DNA from: JBDSEG01 sp039920165 | GTDB taxonomy: Bacteria; Pseudomonadota; Gammaproteobacteria; Burkholderiales; Burkholderiaceae_C | Length of the DNA: 30,407 nucleotides | Assembly: GCA_039920165.1 (NCBI GenBank) | Contig: JBDSEG010000358.1 | Location: 1-30,407 of the forward strand | Reading direction: 5' to 3' | Shown: in pieces, positions 6,829 through 14,738 of the stretch | How positions within the stretch are numbered: position 1 is the first letter of the stretch | Layout: every line of letters begins with the position of its first letter | Program-made: the position numbers and the translations under genes | Notes under the pieces: model-generated | The model's input: the letters and a program-made list of their open reading frames with translations, nothing else | Databases searched by the model: none | Told to the model about the DNA's origin: nothing

Positions 6829-7667
6829 GCACCGGGCCGCCTCGTGTTCCGAAGTTTCCGCTGCGCCTGAACCAGCTGGCCGCGGCGGCAACGCGGCGTC
6901 CGGATGCGCCCATGGGCATGCCGCGCACGGTGCTGCGCCCGCAGCAGCCGCTCGCTCACGCCCATGTCGATGCCGGGCGCCGCGCGCTCGCCTCGGGCCT
7001 CGGCCTCGACTCCGCCGATGTGCGCAGGCGCATGACGCTGCGCCTGCAGGACGCCGGTATCCGCCATCCCGCGGTGCTCGCCGCGCTGGCGACGGTCGAG
7101 CGGCATCGCTTTGTCGATGCCGCTCTCGTCACCCAGGCCTACGAGGACACCAGCCTGCCGATCGGCCACGGCCAGACGATCTCGAAGCCGTCGGTGGTGG
7201 CACGCATGATCGAGCTGCTGCTCGACGGCGCCAAGGCGCGGGCCAGCGGAATGCTCGGTCGCGTCCTCGAGATCGGCACCGGCTGCGGCTACCAGGCCGG
7301 CGTGCTGGCGCTGCTCGCTCAGCACGTGGTCTCGATCGAGCGCATCAAACCCTTGCACGACAAGGCGCGCGCGCTGCTTGCAGTGCAGCGCGCCGACCGG
7401 TTGCGGCTGGTCTTCGGCGACGGCATGCTCGGCCACGCGCCGAATGCGCCCTACGACAGCATCATCGCGGCGGCGGCCGGCGGCGACGAGCTTCCGCTCG
7501 TCTGGCTCGATCAGCTCGCGGTCGGCGGGCGTCTGGTCGCACCGCTGCGAAGGCCCGGTGCGGTGCAGCAGACGCTGGCCGTCGTCGACCGTACCGAGGA
7601 CGGATACCAGCATTCGGTGTCCGAGGCCGTGAGGTTCGTCCCCTTAAAATCGGGCCTGGTCCGATGA
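6825..7667 (+). CDS. pcm: Protein-L-isoaspartate O-methyltransferase
   Basis: Pcm uses S-adenosylmethionine to methylate isoaspartyl residues in aged proteins, starting their repair. The product is 280 residues if GTG 6825 is used. That is about 70 residues longer at the N-terminus than the enterobacterial enzyme, and the extra part is basic and proline-rich. ATG 6912 would give a 251-residue form. The GTG is preferred because it overlaps the surE stop, which suggests translational coupling. The conserved motif PIGHGQTISKP and the methyltransferase motif I VLEIGTGCGYQAGVL (about residues 147-161) are clear, and a GGRLVAPL motif lies near the end. Its stop codon overlaps the nlpD start (ATGA). 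Function is secure; the start is less so. Confidence 0.93.
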   Translation: MSTGPPRVPKFPLRLNQLAAAATRRPDAPMGMPRTVLRPQQPLAHAHVDAGRRALASGLGLDSADVRRRMTLRLQDAGIRHPAVLAALATVERHRFVDAALVTQAYEDTSLPIGHGQTISKPSVVARMIELLLDGAKARASGMLGRVLEIGTGCGYQAGVLALLAQHVVSIERIKPLHDKARALLAVQRADRLRLVFGDGMLGHAPNAPYDSIIAAAAGGDELPLVWLDQLAVGGRLVAPLRRPGAVQQTLAVVDRTEDGYQHSVSEAVRFVPLKSGLVR

Positions 7668-8659
7668 AGGTTCAAACTCACAGCATGGCGCAACGTTTTC
7701 AGGCGATCGATCGTCAGGGCCTGACGCCCGCGCACGGCAGCCCGCTCGGCCGCGTCTTGGTGGGCGGCATCGCCCTGGCGCTGATGCTCGCTGGCTGCGC
7801 CTCGCCGCGTCGGCCCGCCCCGGTCGAAGACCGCACCGCGACACCGTTGCAGTCGATGCCGGCGGCGACCGCGCCGAGCGCTGCCGTCGCGTCGATGCCT
7901 GCGCCGCTGCCCGACGCCGTGAAGCTGCTGCCCGGCGCCGAGAACGCCGGCAAGCCCGGCTACTACTCGGTCAAGCCGGGCGATACGCTGATCCGCGTGG
8001 CGCTGGAGAACGGCCAGAACTGGAAGGATCTCGTGCGCTGGAACGGCCTCGAGAACCCGAATGTGATCGAGGTCGGCCAGGTGCTCCGGGTCGTCGCGCC
8101 CGGGCTGGATGCGGCGAGTGTGGCGACGCGCGGCGTGACCACGGCGCGGGTCGAGACCAGGCCGCTCGAGCCGCGCACCGCTGCGATGATGGCCTCCACC
8201 GCCTCGGCGCCGATCGGCACGGTCCCTCCGGCCGTCGCCCCGGCCCCTGCGCCCGCAGTCGCCACGCCGCTCCCACGCGAAGGCGCGGACGACGATATCG
8301 CCTGGGCCTGGCCGGCCAGCGGCAGCGTCGCCGGCCAGTTCGAAGATGGCAAGAGCAAGGGCCTTGCCATCGCCGGCCGGGCCGGCGATCCGGTCGTGGC
8401 TGCTGCGGACGGCAAGGTGGTGTATGCAGGCTCGGGGCTGCGCGGCTACGGCAATCTCGTGATCCTCAAGCACAACAACACTTACCTCACCGCCTACGCC
8501 CACAACCAGACGCTGCTCGTCAAGGAAGACCAGTCGGTCAAGCGCGGGCAGAAGATCGCGGAGATGGGATCGACCGACGCCGAGCGCGTGCAACTGCACT
8601 TCGAGATCCGCCGGCTCGGCAAGCCGATCGACCCGACGCGCCTGCTTCCGGCGCGCTAG
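7664..8659 (+). CDS. nlpD: NlpD-like murein hydrolase activator lipoprotein (LysM + degenerate LytM)
   Basis: This 331-residue envelope lipoprotein probably activates a cell-wall amidase at the division site. Its lipobox LMLAGC puts the lipidated cysteine at C45; ATG 7685 would give a shorter signal peptide (C38). A LysM peptidoglycan-binding domain lies at about residues 100-144 (YYSVKPGDTL to VGQVLRV). A proline/alanine-rich linker follows, then a LytM/M23 domain at about 215-325. In that domain the zinc ligands are missing: the usual H-x3-D region reads KGLAIAG and the H-x-H motif reads LHFEIR with a single histidine. It is therefore expected to be non-catalytic, as known NlpD/EnvC proteins are. 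It lies just upstream of rpoS; in E. coli the main rpoS promoter lies inside nlpD. A TAAAAT at 7645-7650 is a possible local -10 box. Confidence 0.93.
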   Translation: MKVQTHSMAQRFQAIDRQGLTPAHGSPLGRVLVGGIALALMLAGCASPRRPAPVEDRTATPLQSMPAATAPSAAVASMPAPLPDAVKLLPGAENAGKPGYYSVKPGDTLIRVALENGQNWKDLVRWNGLENPNVIEVGQVLRVVAPGLDAASVATRGVTTARVETRPLEPRTAAMMASTASAPIGTVPPAVAPAPAPAVATPLPREGADDDIAWAWPASGSVAGQFEDGKSKGLAIAGRAGDPVVAAADGKVVYAGSGLRGYGNLVILKHNNTYLTAYAHNQTLLVKEDQSVKRGQKIAEMGSTDAERVQLHFEIRRLGKPIDPTRLLPAR

Positions 8660-8683
8660 CCGCCAACGCATCGAGACAGCCTC

Positions 8684-9739
8684 ATGACCCGTACGCGTGC
8701 CACGTCGGATCGGGTTGTACAAACGGGCCGCGAGAGCACGCCGGCAGCCGCGGCGCTGACGCGATCGATCGGCAACGGACACGCGGGGTCGACGCCGCTT
8801 GCCGACGCCACCGGGTTCGACGAGGCTGAACTCGAAGTGCCGATCGCCGCGGTTGAAGTGCCGGCCGGCGAGACCGAACCCGGCAATCCGCTGCAGGCCT
8901 ATCTGCGCGACATACGGCGTGCACCCCTGTTCTCGCCGCAGGAGGAGTTCGATACCGCCACCCGCGCCCGTGCGGGCGATTTCGAGGCGCGCCAGCAGAT
9001 GATCGAGCACAACCTGCGGCTCGTCGTCAGCATCGCCAAGAACTACCTGGGGCGCGGCCTGCCGATGACCGATCTGATCGAGGAAGGCAACCTCGGTTTG
9101 ATGCACGCGATCGAGAAATTCGAACCGCAGCGCGGCTTTCGCTTCTCGACCTACGCCTCATGGTGGATCCGCCAGAGTACCGAGCGCGCGATCATGCACC
9201 AGGCACGCCTCGTAAGGCTGCCGGTGCACGTGGTGCGCGAGCTGAACCAGGTGCTGAAGGCGCGGCGGGCGCTGGAGACCTTAGCGGCGTGCCACGGCGT
9301 TGCGGACCGCCCGGTGCGTACCGAAGATATCGCCATCGCCCTGGGCCGACCGGTGCGCGAGGTGAGCGACCTGCTGCGCTATGCCGAGCAGCCGACTTCG
9401 CTCGATTCGCCGCTCGATCGCTATCAGGCCGAAGGCACGGGCGCCGAGTCGCTGCTCGACGGTGTTGCCGACGACGGTGCGGGCGACCCGGCCAGCCTTG
9501 CGCTGAGCCACGAGGTCGACCTGCTGCTGAGCCACGGCCTGGAAGAGCTGAACGATCGCGAGCGCGAGGTCGTCGCCGGCCGCTACGGCCTGCGCGACCG
9601 CGAGCCCGAGACGCTGGAGGTGCTGGCCGAGCGGCTCAAGCTAACGCGCGAGCGCATCCGCCAGATCCAGCAGGAGGCCTTGATCAAGCTGCGCCGCGGC
9701 ATGCTGCGCCAGGGCGTCGACCGCGATTCGATCTTCTGA
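8684..9739 (+). CDS. rpoS: RNA polymerase sigma factor RpoS (sigma-38)
   Basis: RpoS is the general stress and stationary-phase sigma factor, directing RNA polymerase to starvation and stress promoters. It has 351 residues. The first 65 or so are low-complexity and not conserved. Region 1.2 begins at NPLQAYLRDI (about residue 68). Region 2 follows with the core-binding NLRLVVSIAKNY and the -10-recognition stretch FSTYASWWIRQ. Region 4 closes the protein with LNDREREVVAGRYGL and the helix-turn-helix TRERIRQIQQEAL. It lies 24 bases after nlpD in the classical cluster. The ribosome binding site is weak, and translational control of rpoS is well known elsewhere. RpoS is distinguished from RpoD by its short N-terminus and its genomic neighbours. 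Confidence 0.96.
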   Translation: MTRTRATSDRVVQTGRESTPAAAALTRSIGNGHAGSTPLADATGFDEAELEVPIAAVEVPAGETEPGNPLQAYLRDIRRAPLFSPQEEFDTATRARAGDFEARQQMIEHNLRLVVSIAKNYLGRGLPMTDLIEEGNLGLMHAIEKFEPQRGFRFSTYASWWIRQSTERAIMHQARLVRLPVHVVRELNQVLKARRALETLAACHGVADRPVRTEDIAIALGRPVREVSDLLRYAEQPTSLDSPLDRYQAEGTGAESLLDGVADDGAGDPASLALSHEVDLLLSHGLEELNDREREVVAGRYGLRDREPETLEVLAERLKLTRERIRQIQQEALIKLRRGMLRQGVDRDSIF

Positions 9740-9754
9740 ATCGGGGTGCCGAGG

Positions 9755-10612
9755 ATGGCAGAGGAAATCTTTCGTTGCCGCGAACCGCTTCGTGTGCGCT
9801 GGTCCGAGATCGACTCGCAGAACATCGTCTTCAACGCCCACTACCTGACGTATTTCGACACCGGCATCGCGAGCTACTGGCGGTCCCTCGCGCTGCCGTA
9901 TGCCCGGACGGTGAGCTCCCTCGGCGGCGACCTCTATCTGCGCAAGGCAAGCCTCGATTACCACGCCTCGGCGCGCTATGACGACCGGATCGAGGTCGGC
10001 GTTCGCTGCGCTCGCATCGGCACCAGCTCGCTGCTGTTTCAGGCGCAGGTGGTGCGCGGGCGCGAGCGGCTGGTGAGCGGCGAACTGGTGTACGTGTGGG
10101 CCGATCCGTCGAGCCAGACTTCGCGTCCGGTGCCGGCGCCGCTGCGCGAAGCATTCCTCGGCTTCGAAGCCGGACACCCGATGCTCGAACTGCGCACCGG
10201 TTCGTGGCAGACGCTCGGGGCGCCGGCGCGCTCGCTGCGCGAAGAGGTCTTCATCGCCGAGCAGGCCATTCCGATCGAGATGGAATGGGATGCGGACGAC
10301 GAGGCCGCGCTGCATGCGGTCGCCTTCAATCGGCTCGGCTGCCCGGTCGCGACCGGGCGCCTGGTCGATCTCGGCGACGGTGCGGTTCGCATCGGCCGGA
10401 TGGCCGTGTTGCGAGGCCTGCGCGGCAGCGGCATCGGCCGCGCCGTGCTCGATGCGCTGGTCGAAGCCGCCCGCGACCGCTCGGCGCGTCGCATCGTGCT
10501 GCACGCCCAGATCGACGCGATCGGCTTCTATGTGCGCGCCGGATTCGCGCCGCAGGGCGAGCTGTTCGACGAGGCCGGCATCGCACACCAGGCGATGCAG
10601 CGCGTCCTCTGA
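9755..10612 (+). CDS. YbgC/FadM-like acyl-CoA thioesterase fused to GNAT acetyltransferase
   Basis: This 285-residue two-domain protein joins a hotdog-fold thioesterase to a GNAT N-acetyltransferase. Residues about 10-135 match the 4-hydroxybenzoyl-CoA thioesterase/YbgC family, with RWSEIDSQNIVFNAHYL and catalytic D20. Residues about 150-285 match the GNAT fold: an ElaA-like N-terminal stretch (LREEVFIAEQ), the acetyl-CoA loop LRGLRGSGIGRAVL near 218-228 and a final FYVRAGFAPQGE. I recall such fusions from other Burkholderiales, so it looks fixed and not a sequencing artefact. ATG 9755 is chosen with GGGG as a modest ribosome binding site; an in-frame GTG at 9746 is possible. It follows rpoS by 15 bases and may be co-transcribed. 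It ends six bases from the convergent ygfZ. Substrates are unknown; both halves use CoA thioesters. Confidence 0.85.
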   Translation: MAEEIFRCREPLRVRWSEIDSQNIVFNAHYLTYFDTGIASYWRSLALPYARTVSSLGGDLYLRKASLDYHASARYDDRIEVGVRCARIGTSSLLFQAQVVRGRERLVSGELVYVWADPSSQTSRPVPAPLREAFLGFEAGHPMLELRTGSWQTLGAPARSLREEVFIAEQAIPIEMEWDADDEAALHAVAFNRLGCPVATGRLVDLGDGAVRIGRMAVLRGLRGSGIGRAVLDALVEAARDRSARRIVLHAQIDAIGFYVRAGFAPQGELFDEAGIAHQAMQRVL

Positions 10613-10618
10613 AATCCG

Positions 10619-11557
10619 CTACGGCGCGACGGCGGTTTCGCGCGGCACGGCATACGGCAAGGCGATCGGACGCAGCACCGCGCCGTCGACATTCGCAAGA
10701 TGCAGGCTGCCGCGTTCGAGCGCCGCGAGCTTGACCTCGACCAGCGCACTGCGCGCCGATGCATCGTCCGGCCGCGGCGCCGCATTCACCACCATGCCGG
10801 CGGGCTGGCCCGGGTCGTCGCTATGGAAGACCTCGTTGCCGGGCTGCGCGGCGGCGTCGATATCGAACAGCGCCATACGTCGCTTGATCGTGCCGCGGTA
10901 CTGGCTGCGCGCGACGATCTCCTGGCCCGGATAGCAACCCTTCTGAAAATCGACGCCGCCGATCAGTTCGTAGTTGAGCATCTGCGGAACGAAGCGATCG
11001 ACCGTCGCGGTTTCGATCAGCGGCACGCCGGACTGCACCTCGAGCCAGCGCCAGCGATCGAGATCGAGCGCTGTGCCCGGTGCCGACGCGGGCGGACTCG
11101 GCCCGACCCACAGACAGCGCGCCACGCCCTGCACCGGCGGCAGCACCACGAGACCGGCGCAGTCGATCACGCTGCGCTGCCAGGGCGTCGCTTGCGCCGC
11201 GAGCTGCGCCGCGAGGCCTCCGGCGATGCCGTAGACCGGCAATTCATCGTTCGCGTCGAAGAGCTTGCAGCGCGAGCGCAGGATGAACATCGACAAGCGC
11301 TTGAGCGTGGCCGGCAACACGCTGGCCGCGCACACCAGTTGAACCTCGTCTTCGGATGCTTTCCACAGGACAAAACTCGCCTGCAACCGACCCTTGGCCG
11401 AGCAGAATCCGGCGAGTCGGGCGCGCGCTGGATCGAGGCCCAGCATGTCGTTGGTCAGCTGGCCATGCAGAAATTTCTGCGCCTCCGCGCCGGTCGCGCG
11501 GATCACGCCCAGATGGGTCAGACGGGTCACGCCTTCGAGCGTCGGGTCGGGGTTCAT
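10619..11557 (-). CDS. ygfZ: tRNA-modifying / Fe-S cluster protein YgfZ
   Basis: YgfZ is a folate-binding protein of the GcvT-like fold that supports iron-sulfur enzymes such as MiaB. The 312 residues agree with the family. The hallmark KGCYPGQEIVAR, with its conserved cysteine, lies at about residues 203-214, and the GcvT-like N-terminal stretch reads FLHGQLTNDML. ATG 11557 is chosen because the protein then begins MNPDPTLEGV like its homologues; the frame is open far upstream but runs into the opposite gene mltG. A GATAAT hexamer lies seven bases before the ATG on the minus strand. It diverges from mltG and converges with the thioesterase-GNAT gene. Confidence 0.93.
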   Translation of the reverse strand: MNPDPTLEGVTRLTHLGVIRATGAEAQKFLHGQLTNDMLGLDPARARLAGFCSAKGRLQASFVLWKASEDEVQLVCAASVLPATLKRLSMFILRSRCKLFDANDELPVYGIAGGLAAQLAAQATPWQRSVIDCAGLVVLPPVQGVARCLWVGPSPPASAPGTALDLDRWRWLEVQSGVPLIETATVDRFVPQMLNYELIGGVDFQKGCYPGQEIVARSQYRGTIKRRMALFDIDAAAQPGNEVFHSDDPGQPAGMVVNAAPRPDDASARSALVEVKLAALERGSLHLANVDGAVLRPIALPYAVPRETAVAP

Positions 11558-11580
11558 GGGGCTGATTATCATCAGCGCCC
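11558..11580 (-). promoter_or_regulatory. ygfZ -10 box within an imperfect palindrome
   Basis: On the minus strand GATAAT (11570 to 11565) ends seven bases before the ygfZ ATG, predicting initiation at or one base before the start codon. The surrounding bases GGGCTGAT (11559-11566) and ATCAGCGCCC (11571-11580) form an inverted repeat with one bulged base, which could be an operator between ygfZ and mltG. Confidence 0.4.
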
Positions 11581-11624
11581 ATGCCCGCGCAGTCCCCCGT
11601 TCTTTCGTCTGTACCGTTGCGACG

Positions 11625-12629
11625 ATGAAGCCTGCCGTACGTTGGGTCTTGGGGCTGTTCGTTGCGCTGATGCTGGTCGTCCTGGCCGGCGGCGGCGCCG
11701 TCCTGTGGTGGCTCAAGAGCCCGCTGGCGCTCGCCAGCGAACCGGTCGAGCTCGCGATCGAACCCGGCACGCCGCCGCGCGAGATCGCGCAGGCCTGGGT
11801 CGATGCCGGCGTTCGGACTCCGGCCTTGCTGCTGTTCGAATGGTTTCGCTGGTCGGGGCAGTCGCGCAAGATCCGTGCTGGCAGCTACGAGATCGGTGCC
11901 GGCACGACGCCGGTCGACCTGCTGGACAAGATGGTGCGCGGCGACTCGACGACGGCCAGCGCGCGCCTGATCGAGGGCTGGACCTTTCGTCAGTTCCGCG
12001 CCGAGCTCGCGAAGGCAGAGGCGCTGAAGCCGACTACCGCGGCAATGAGCGAGGCCGAGATCATGGTCGCGATCGGCGAGCCGGGGGTGCCGGCCGAAGG
12101 GCGCTTTTATCCCGACACCTATGCCTACAGCAAGGGCAGCGCCGACCTCGCCGTGCTCAAGCGCGCGCACCGCGCGATGCGCAAACGCCTGGAGGCCGCC
12201 TGGGGAGAACGTGCGCCCGAGACGCCGCTGAAGACCGCCGACGAGGCGCTCACGCTGGCATCGATCGTCGAGAAGGAAACCGCAGCGGTGGCAGATCGGG
12301 GGCGCATCGCCGGCGTATTCGTCAACCGGCTGCGCATCGGCATGCCACTGCAGACCGACCCAACCGTGATCTATGGGATGGGGCAGGGCTTCGACGGCAA
12401 CCTGCGCAAGCGGGACTTGCAGACCGATACGCCGTTCAATACCTATCTGCGCTCCGGCCTGCCGCCCACGCCGATCGCCATGCCGGGCAAGGCGGCGCTG
12501 CTTGCCGCGGTGCGACCGGCCGAGACCAAGGCGCTTTATTTCGTCTCGCGCGGCGACGGCAGCAGCGAATTCAGCGAGACGCTCGCCGACCACAATCGGG
12601 CGGTGAACAAATACCAGCGCGGCCGATGA
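11625..12629 (+). CDS. mltG: Endolytic murein transglycosylase MltG
   Basis: MltG is an inner-membrane lytic transglycosylase that cuts nascent peptidoglycan and sets glycan chain length. The 334 residues fit the family. A single membrane anchor lies at about residues 5-27 (GLFVALMLVVLAGGG), with the rest periplasmic. The YceG domain contains EGRFYPDTY and LASIVEKET; E216 in the latter is the catalytic glutamate. Later motifs LQTDPTVIYG, FNTYLRSGLPPTPI and FVSRGDGSSEFS are all present. ATG 11625 places a short basic segment before the anchor. The gene diverges from ygfZ and heads the run mltG-tmk-holB-pilZ-tatD-ankyrin, with 16 bases to tmk. Confidence 0.95.
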   Translation: MKPAVRWVLGLFVALMLVVLAGGGAVLWWLKSPLALASEPVELAIEPGTPPREIAQAWVDAGVRTPALLLFEWFRWSGQSRKIRAGSYEIGAGTTPVDLLDKMVRGDSTTASARLIEGWTFRQFRAELAKAEALKPTTAAMSEAEIMVAIGEPGVPAEGRFYPDTYAYSKGSADLAVLKRAHRAMRKRLEAAWGERAPETPLKTADEALTLASIVEKETAAVADRGRIAGVFVNRLRIGMPLQTDPTVIYGMGQGFDGNLRKRDLQTDTPFNTYLRSGLPPTPIAMPGKAALLAAVRPAETKALYFVSRGDGSSEFSETLADHNRAVNKYQRGR

Positions 12630-12645
12630 GATACGGAACATAGCG

Positions 12646-13257
12646 ATGAGCGCGCGCTTCATCACCTTCGAAGGCATCGACGGCGCCGGCAAGTCGACCC
12701 ACATCGATGCCGTGGCCCGGCATCTGCGCCGGCACGGCGCGACGGTCCTCGTGACGCGCGAACCCGGCGGCACGCCACTCGCCGAAGCTCTGCGCGAGCG
12801 GGTGCTCGGCTCGTCGATGGACGCGCTGACCGAGGTGCTGCTCGTCTTCGCGGCGCGGCGCGATCACATCGTTCAGGTCATCGCCCCGGCGCTCGCCCGC
12901 GGCGAGACCGTGCTGTGCGACCGTTTCACCGACGCCACCTTCGCGTACCAGGGCGGCGGCCACGGTGTTTCCTCGTTGTGGCTAGCCGAACTGGAAGACT
13001 GGGTCCAGGGCGAACTGCAGCCCACGCTTACGCTGTGGTTCGATATCGACCCGGGGCTGGCTGCGCAGCGCCGAGCGGGGGCGCGCAGCGCCGACCGCTT
13101 CGAGTCGCGCGACCTGGCGTTTTTCGAGCGCGTGCGGGAAGGCTACCGGCTGCGCCAAGCGGCGGCACCCCTGCGCATCGTCCGCATCGATGCGCAGCCG
13201 CGCATTGACCAGGTCGCGGCCGAGATCCGCGGCGTGCTGGAAGCTCGGGGATGCTAG
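12646..13257 (+). CDS. tmk: Thymidylate kinase
   Basis: Tmk phosphorylates dTMP to dTDP with ATP, an essential step of DNA precursor synthesis. The 203 residues match the family. The P-loop GIDGAGKST is at residues 10-18, the DRF motif at about 92-94 is followed by AYQGGG, and the lid region contains the arginine-rich RRAGARSADRFESRD. It overlaps holB by seven bases, which suggests coupled translation, and the pairing with holB is common in bacteria. Confidence 0.95.
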   Translation: MSARFITFEGIDGAGKSTHIDAVARHLRRHGATVLVTREPGGTPLAEALRERVLGSSMDALTEVLLVFAARRDHIVQVIAPALARGETVLCDRFTDATFAYQGGGHGVSSLWLAELEDWVQGELQPTLTLWFDIDPGLAAQRRAGARSADRFESRDLAFFERVREGYRLRQAAAPLRIVRIDAQPRIDQVAAEIRGVLEARGC

Positions 13258-14309
13258 GCGAATCAAGCACCGAGACGCCCCACCTGCCGTGGTTGCATGC
13301 GCCGCTGCGCGCGGCACTCGCGACGCAGCGCGCGCACGCCATCCTGGTCTACGGACCCGAGGGAGTAGGCCAGTTCGAGTTCGCCTCGATGCTCGCGCAG
13401 AGCTGGCTCTGCGAGACGACCGATCGAAACCCTGCCGAAGCCTTCGCACTCCCGGCCTGCGGCGTCTGCGCGAGCTGCCGACTGGTCCGGGCGCGTTCGC
13501 ACCCCGACCTGCTGGTGCTGGTACCCGATGCCTTGCGCGAAGCGCTCGGCTGGGGCGAGCCCGAGTCAGCCGCGACCGAGAAGGCGGGCAAGGCCAAGCC
13601 GAGCAAGGAGATCCGCATCGACGCGCTGCGCGGAGCGATCCAGTTTGCGCAGTCGACGGCGTCGCGCAGGCGCGCCAAGGTGGTCGTGATCCACCCGGCC
13701 GATCGCATGAATGCGGTCGCCGCCAATGGCCTGCTGAAGACGCTGGAAGAGCCGCCCGGCATCGCGCGTTTCGTACTCGCCACCGGCGACCCGCAGGCAT
13801 TGCCGCCGACGGTGCGCAGCCGCTGCCAGGCGGTCCACCTCGGCGTGCCGGAGACCGCGCTCGCGTTGCACTGGCTCGAGGCACAGGGCGTGGCACATGC
13901 GGCAGTTTTGCTCGCCGCGAGCGGCGGCCAGCCGCTGCTCGCGCTTGAAGGCGCGCGCGAAGGCGTCGATGCAGCCCTGTGGGCGCGAATTCCCGAGCTG
14001 ATGCAGCGCGGCGATGCAGCAGCGTTTACGGGGTGGCCGCTGCCGCGCCTGATCGATGCGTTGCAAAAGCTTTGCCACGATGCGATGTGCGTCGCCTGCG
14101 GCGCCGCGCCGCGCTATTTCGCGCCCGACCTGGTCCCCGCGCAGACCGGGGTCGATGCGCTCACAGCCTGGGGCAAATCCCTGCGCGACCTGGCGCGACG
14201 TGCCGAGCACCCCTGGAATGCCGGGCTGATTGGCGAGGCGCTGGTGCAACAGGCGCAGCAGGCGCTGAGTTCGAAACGACCCTCGCTTCGATACACTTCC
14301 GCGCCATGA
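13251..14309 (+). CDS. holB: DNA polymerase III subunit delta'
   Basis: HolB is the delta-prime subunit of the clamp loader, which places the sliding clamp on primed DNA. It has 352 residues. The Walker A equivalent reads GPEGVGQFEFA (about residues 35-45) with glutamine where ATP-hydrolysing subunits carry lysine, as expected of a subunit that does not hydrolyse ATP. A zinc module is suggested by a cysteine near residue 53 and CGVCASC (C70, C73, C76). The SRC motif is at about residues 188-191. A lysine-rich insert (EKAGKAKPSKE) follows the zinc region. The stop codon overlaps the pilZ start by four bases (ATGA). Confidence 0.93.
   Translation: MLGESSTETPHLPWLHAPLRAALATQRAHAILVYGPEGVGQFEFASMLAQSWLCETTDRNPAEAFALPACGVCASCRLVRARSHPDLLVLVPDALREALGWGEPESAATEKAGKAKPSKEIRIDALRGAIQFAQSTASRRRAKVVVIHPADRMNAVAANGLLKTLEEPPGIARFVLATGDPQALPPTVRSRCQAVHLGVPETALALHWLEAQGVAHAAVLLAASGGQPLLALEGAREGVDAALWARIPELMQRGDAAAFTGWPLPRLIDALQKLCHDAMCVACGAAPRYFAPDLVPAQTGVDALTAWGKSLRDLARRAEHPWNAGLIGEALVQQAQQALSSKRPSLRYTSAP
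14292..14297 (+). promoter_or_regulatory. Possible internal -10 box before pilZ
   Basis: TACACT lies eight bases before ATG 14306, inside the end of holB. TTCGAA (14270-14275) sits 16 bases upstream as a poor -35 candidate. It could give pilZ its own nearly leaderless transcript in addition to the operon message. Confidence 0.35.
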
Positions 14310-14698
14310 GTGAAGCCGGACCCCGCAGCCTCGTGCACGCGACCGCCCCGCCCGCGGGCCCGCGGCCAACGGTGATCCAACTCGTCTTTCGCGAGAAAGG
14401 CGCGCTTTATGCGGCGTATATGCCGGTGTTCTCGGACGGCGGCGTCTTCGTCCCGACGACGCGCGAATACAAGCTCGGCGAGGATATCTATCTGTTGCTG
14501 TCGCTGCCCGACGACTCGCAGCGCTATCCGGTGGCCGGCAAGGTCGGCTGGATCACGCCGGCGAATGCCTCCGGCGGACGCACGCAAGGCGTTGGCGTGC
14601 GCTTTCCGACCGACGAGAAGACGCGCGCGCTGCGCCTGAAGATCGAAGAGATGCTTGGCACCACGCTGGCGTCGGCCAAACCCACGCAGACGATTTGA
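14306..14698 (+). CDS. pilZ: Type IV pilus assembly protein PilZ
   Basis: This 130-residue protein is the namesake PilZ of type IV pilus biogenesis, typically encoded directly after holB. The core runs from GVFVPTTREYKLGEDIY through VAGKVGWITPANA to QGVGVRF. It lacks the RxxxR and (D/N)xSxxG motifs needed to bind cyclic di-GMP, as expected for true PilZ, which acts by contact with PilB and FimX-type partners. The start overlaps the holB stop. The N-terminal 20 residues are proline/alanine-rich and not conserved. A small GC hairpin (14704-14723) follows the gene. Confidence 0.92.
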   Translation: MSEAGPRSLVHATAPPAGPRPTVIQLVFREKGALYAAYMPVFSDGGVFVPTTREYKLGEDIYLLLSLPDDSQRYPVAGKVGWITPANASGGRTQGVGVRFPTDEKTRALRLKIEEMLGTTLASAKPTQTI

Positions 14699-14703
14699 AG
14701 CGA

Positions 14704-14723
14704 GCCCGGCAACCTTGCCGGGC
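14704..14723. repeat. GC-rich hairpin between pilZ and tatD
   Basis: GCCCGGCAA (14704-14712) and TTGCCGGGC (14715-14723) are perfect complements. With only two bases between them, the innermost pairs must open to form a loop. No T run follows, so it is not a convincing terminator; partial attenuation between pilZ and tatD is possible. Confidence 0.5.
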
Positions 14724-14738
14724 CGGTTCGCACAGCGC

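Noticed and set aside
7645..7650. TAAAAT as a promoter for nlpD
   Set aside because: A plausible -10 box but without a -35 hexamer and inside the pcm coding end; kept only as a remark in the nlpD entry.
7511..9106. Open frame of about 530 codons on the minus strand opposite nlpD and rpoS
   Set aside because: Arg/His/Gly-rich composition and no motif; the plus strand carries clear nlpD and rpoS.
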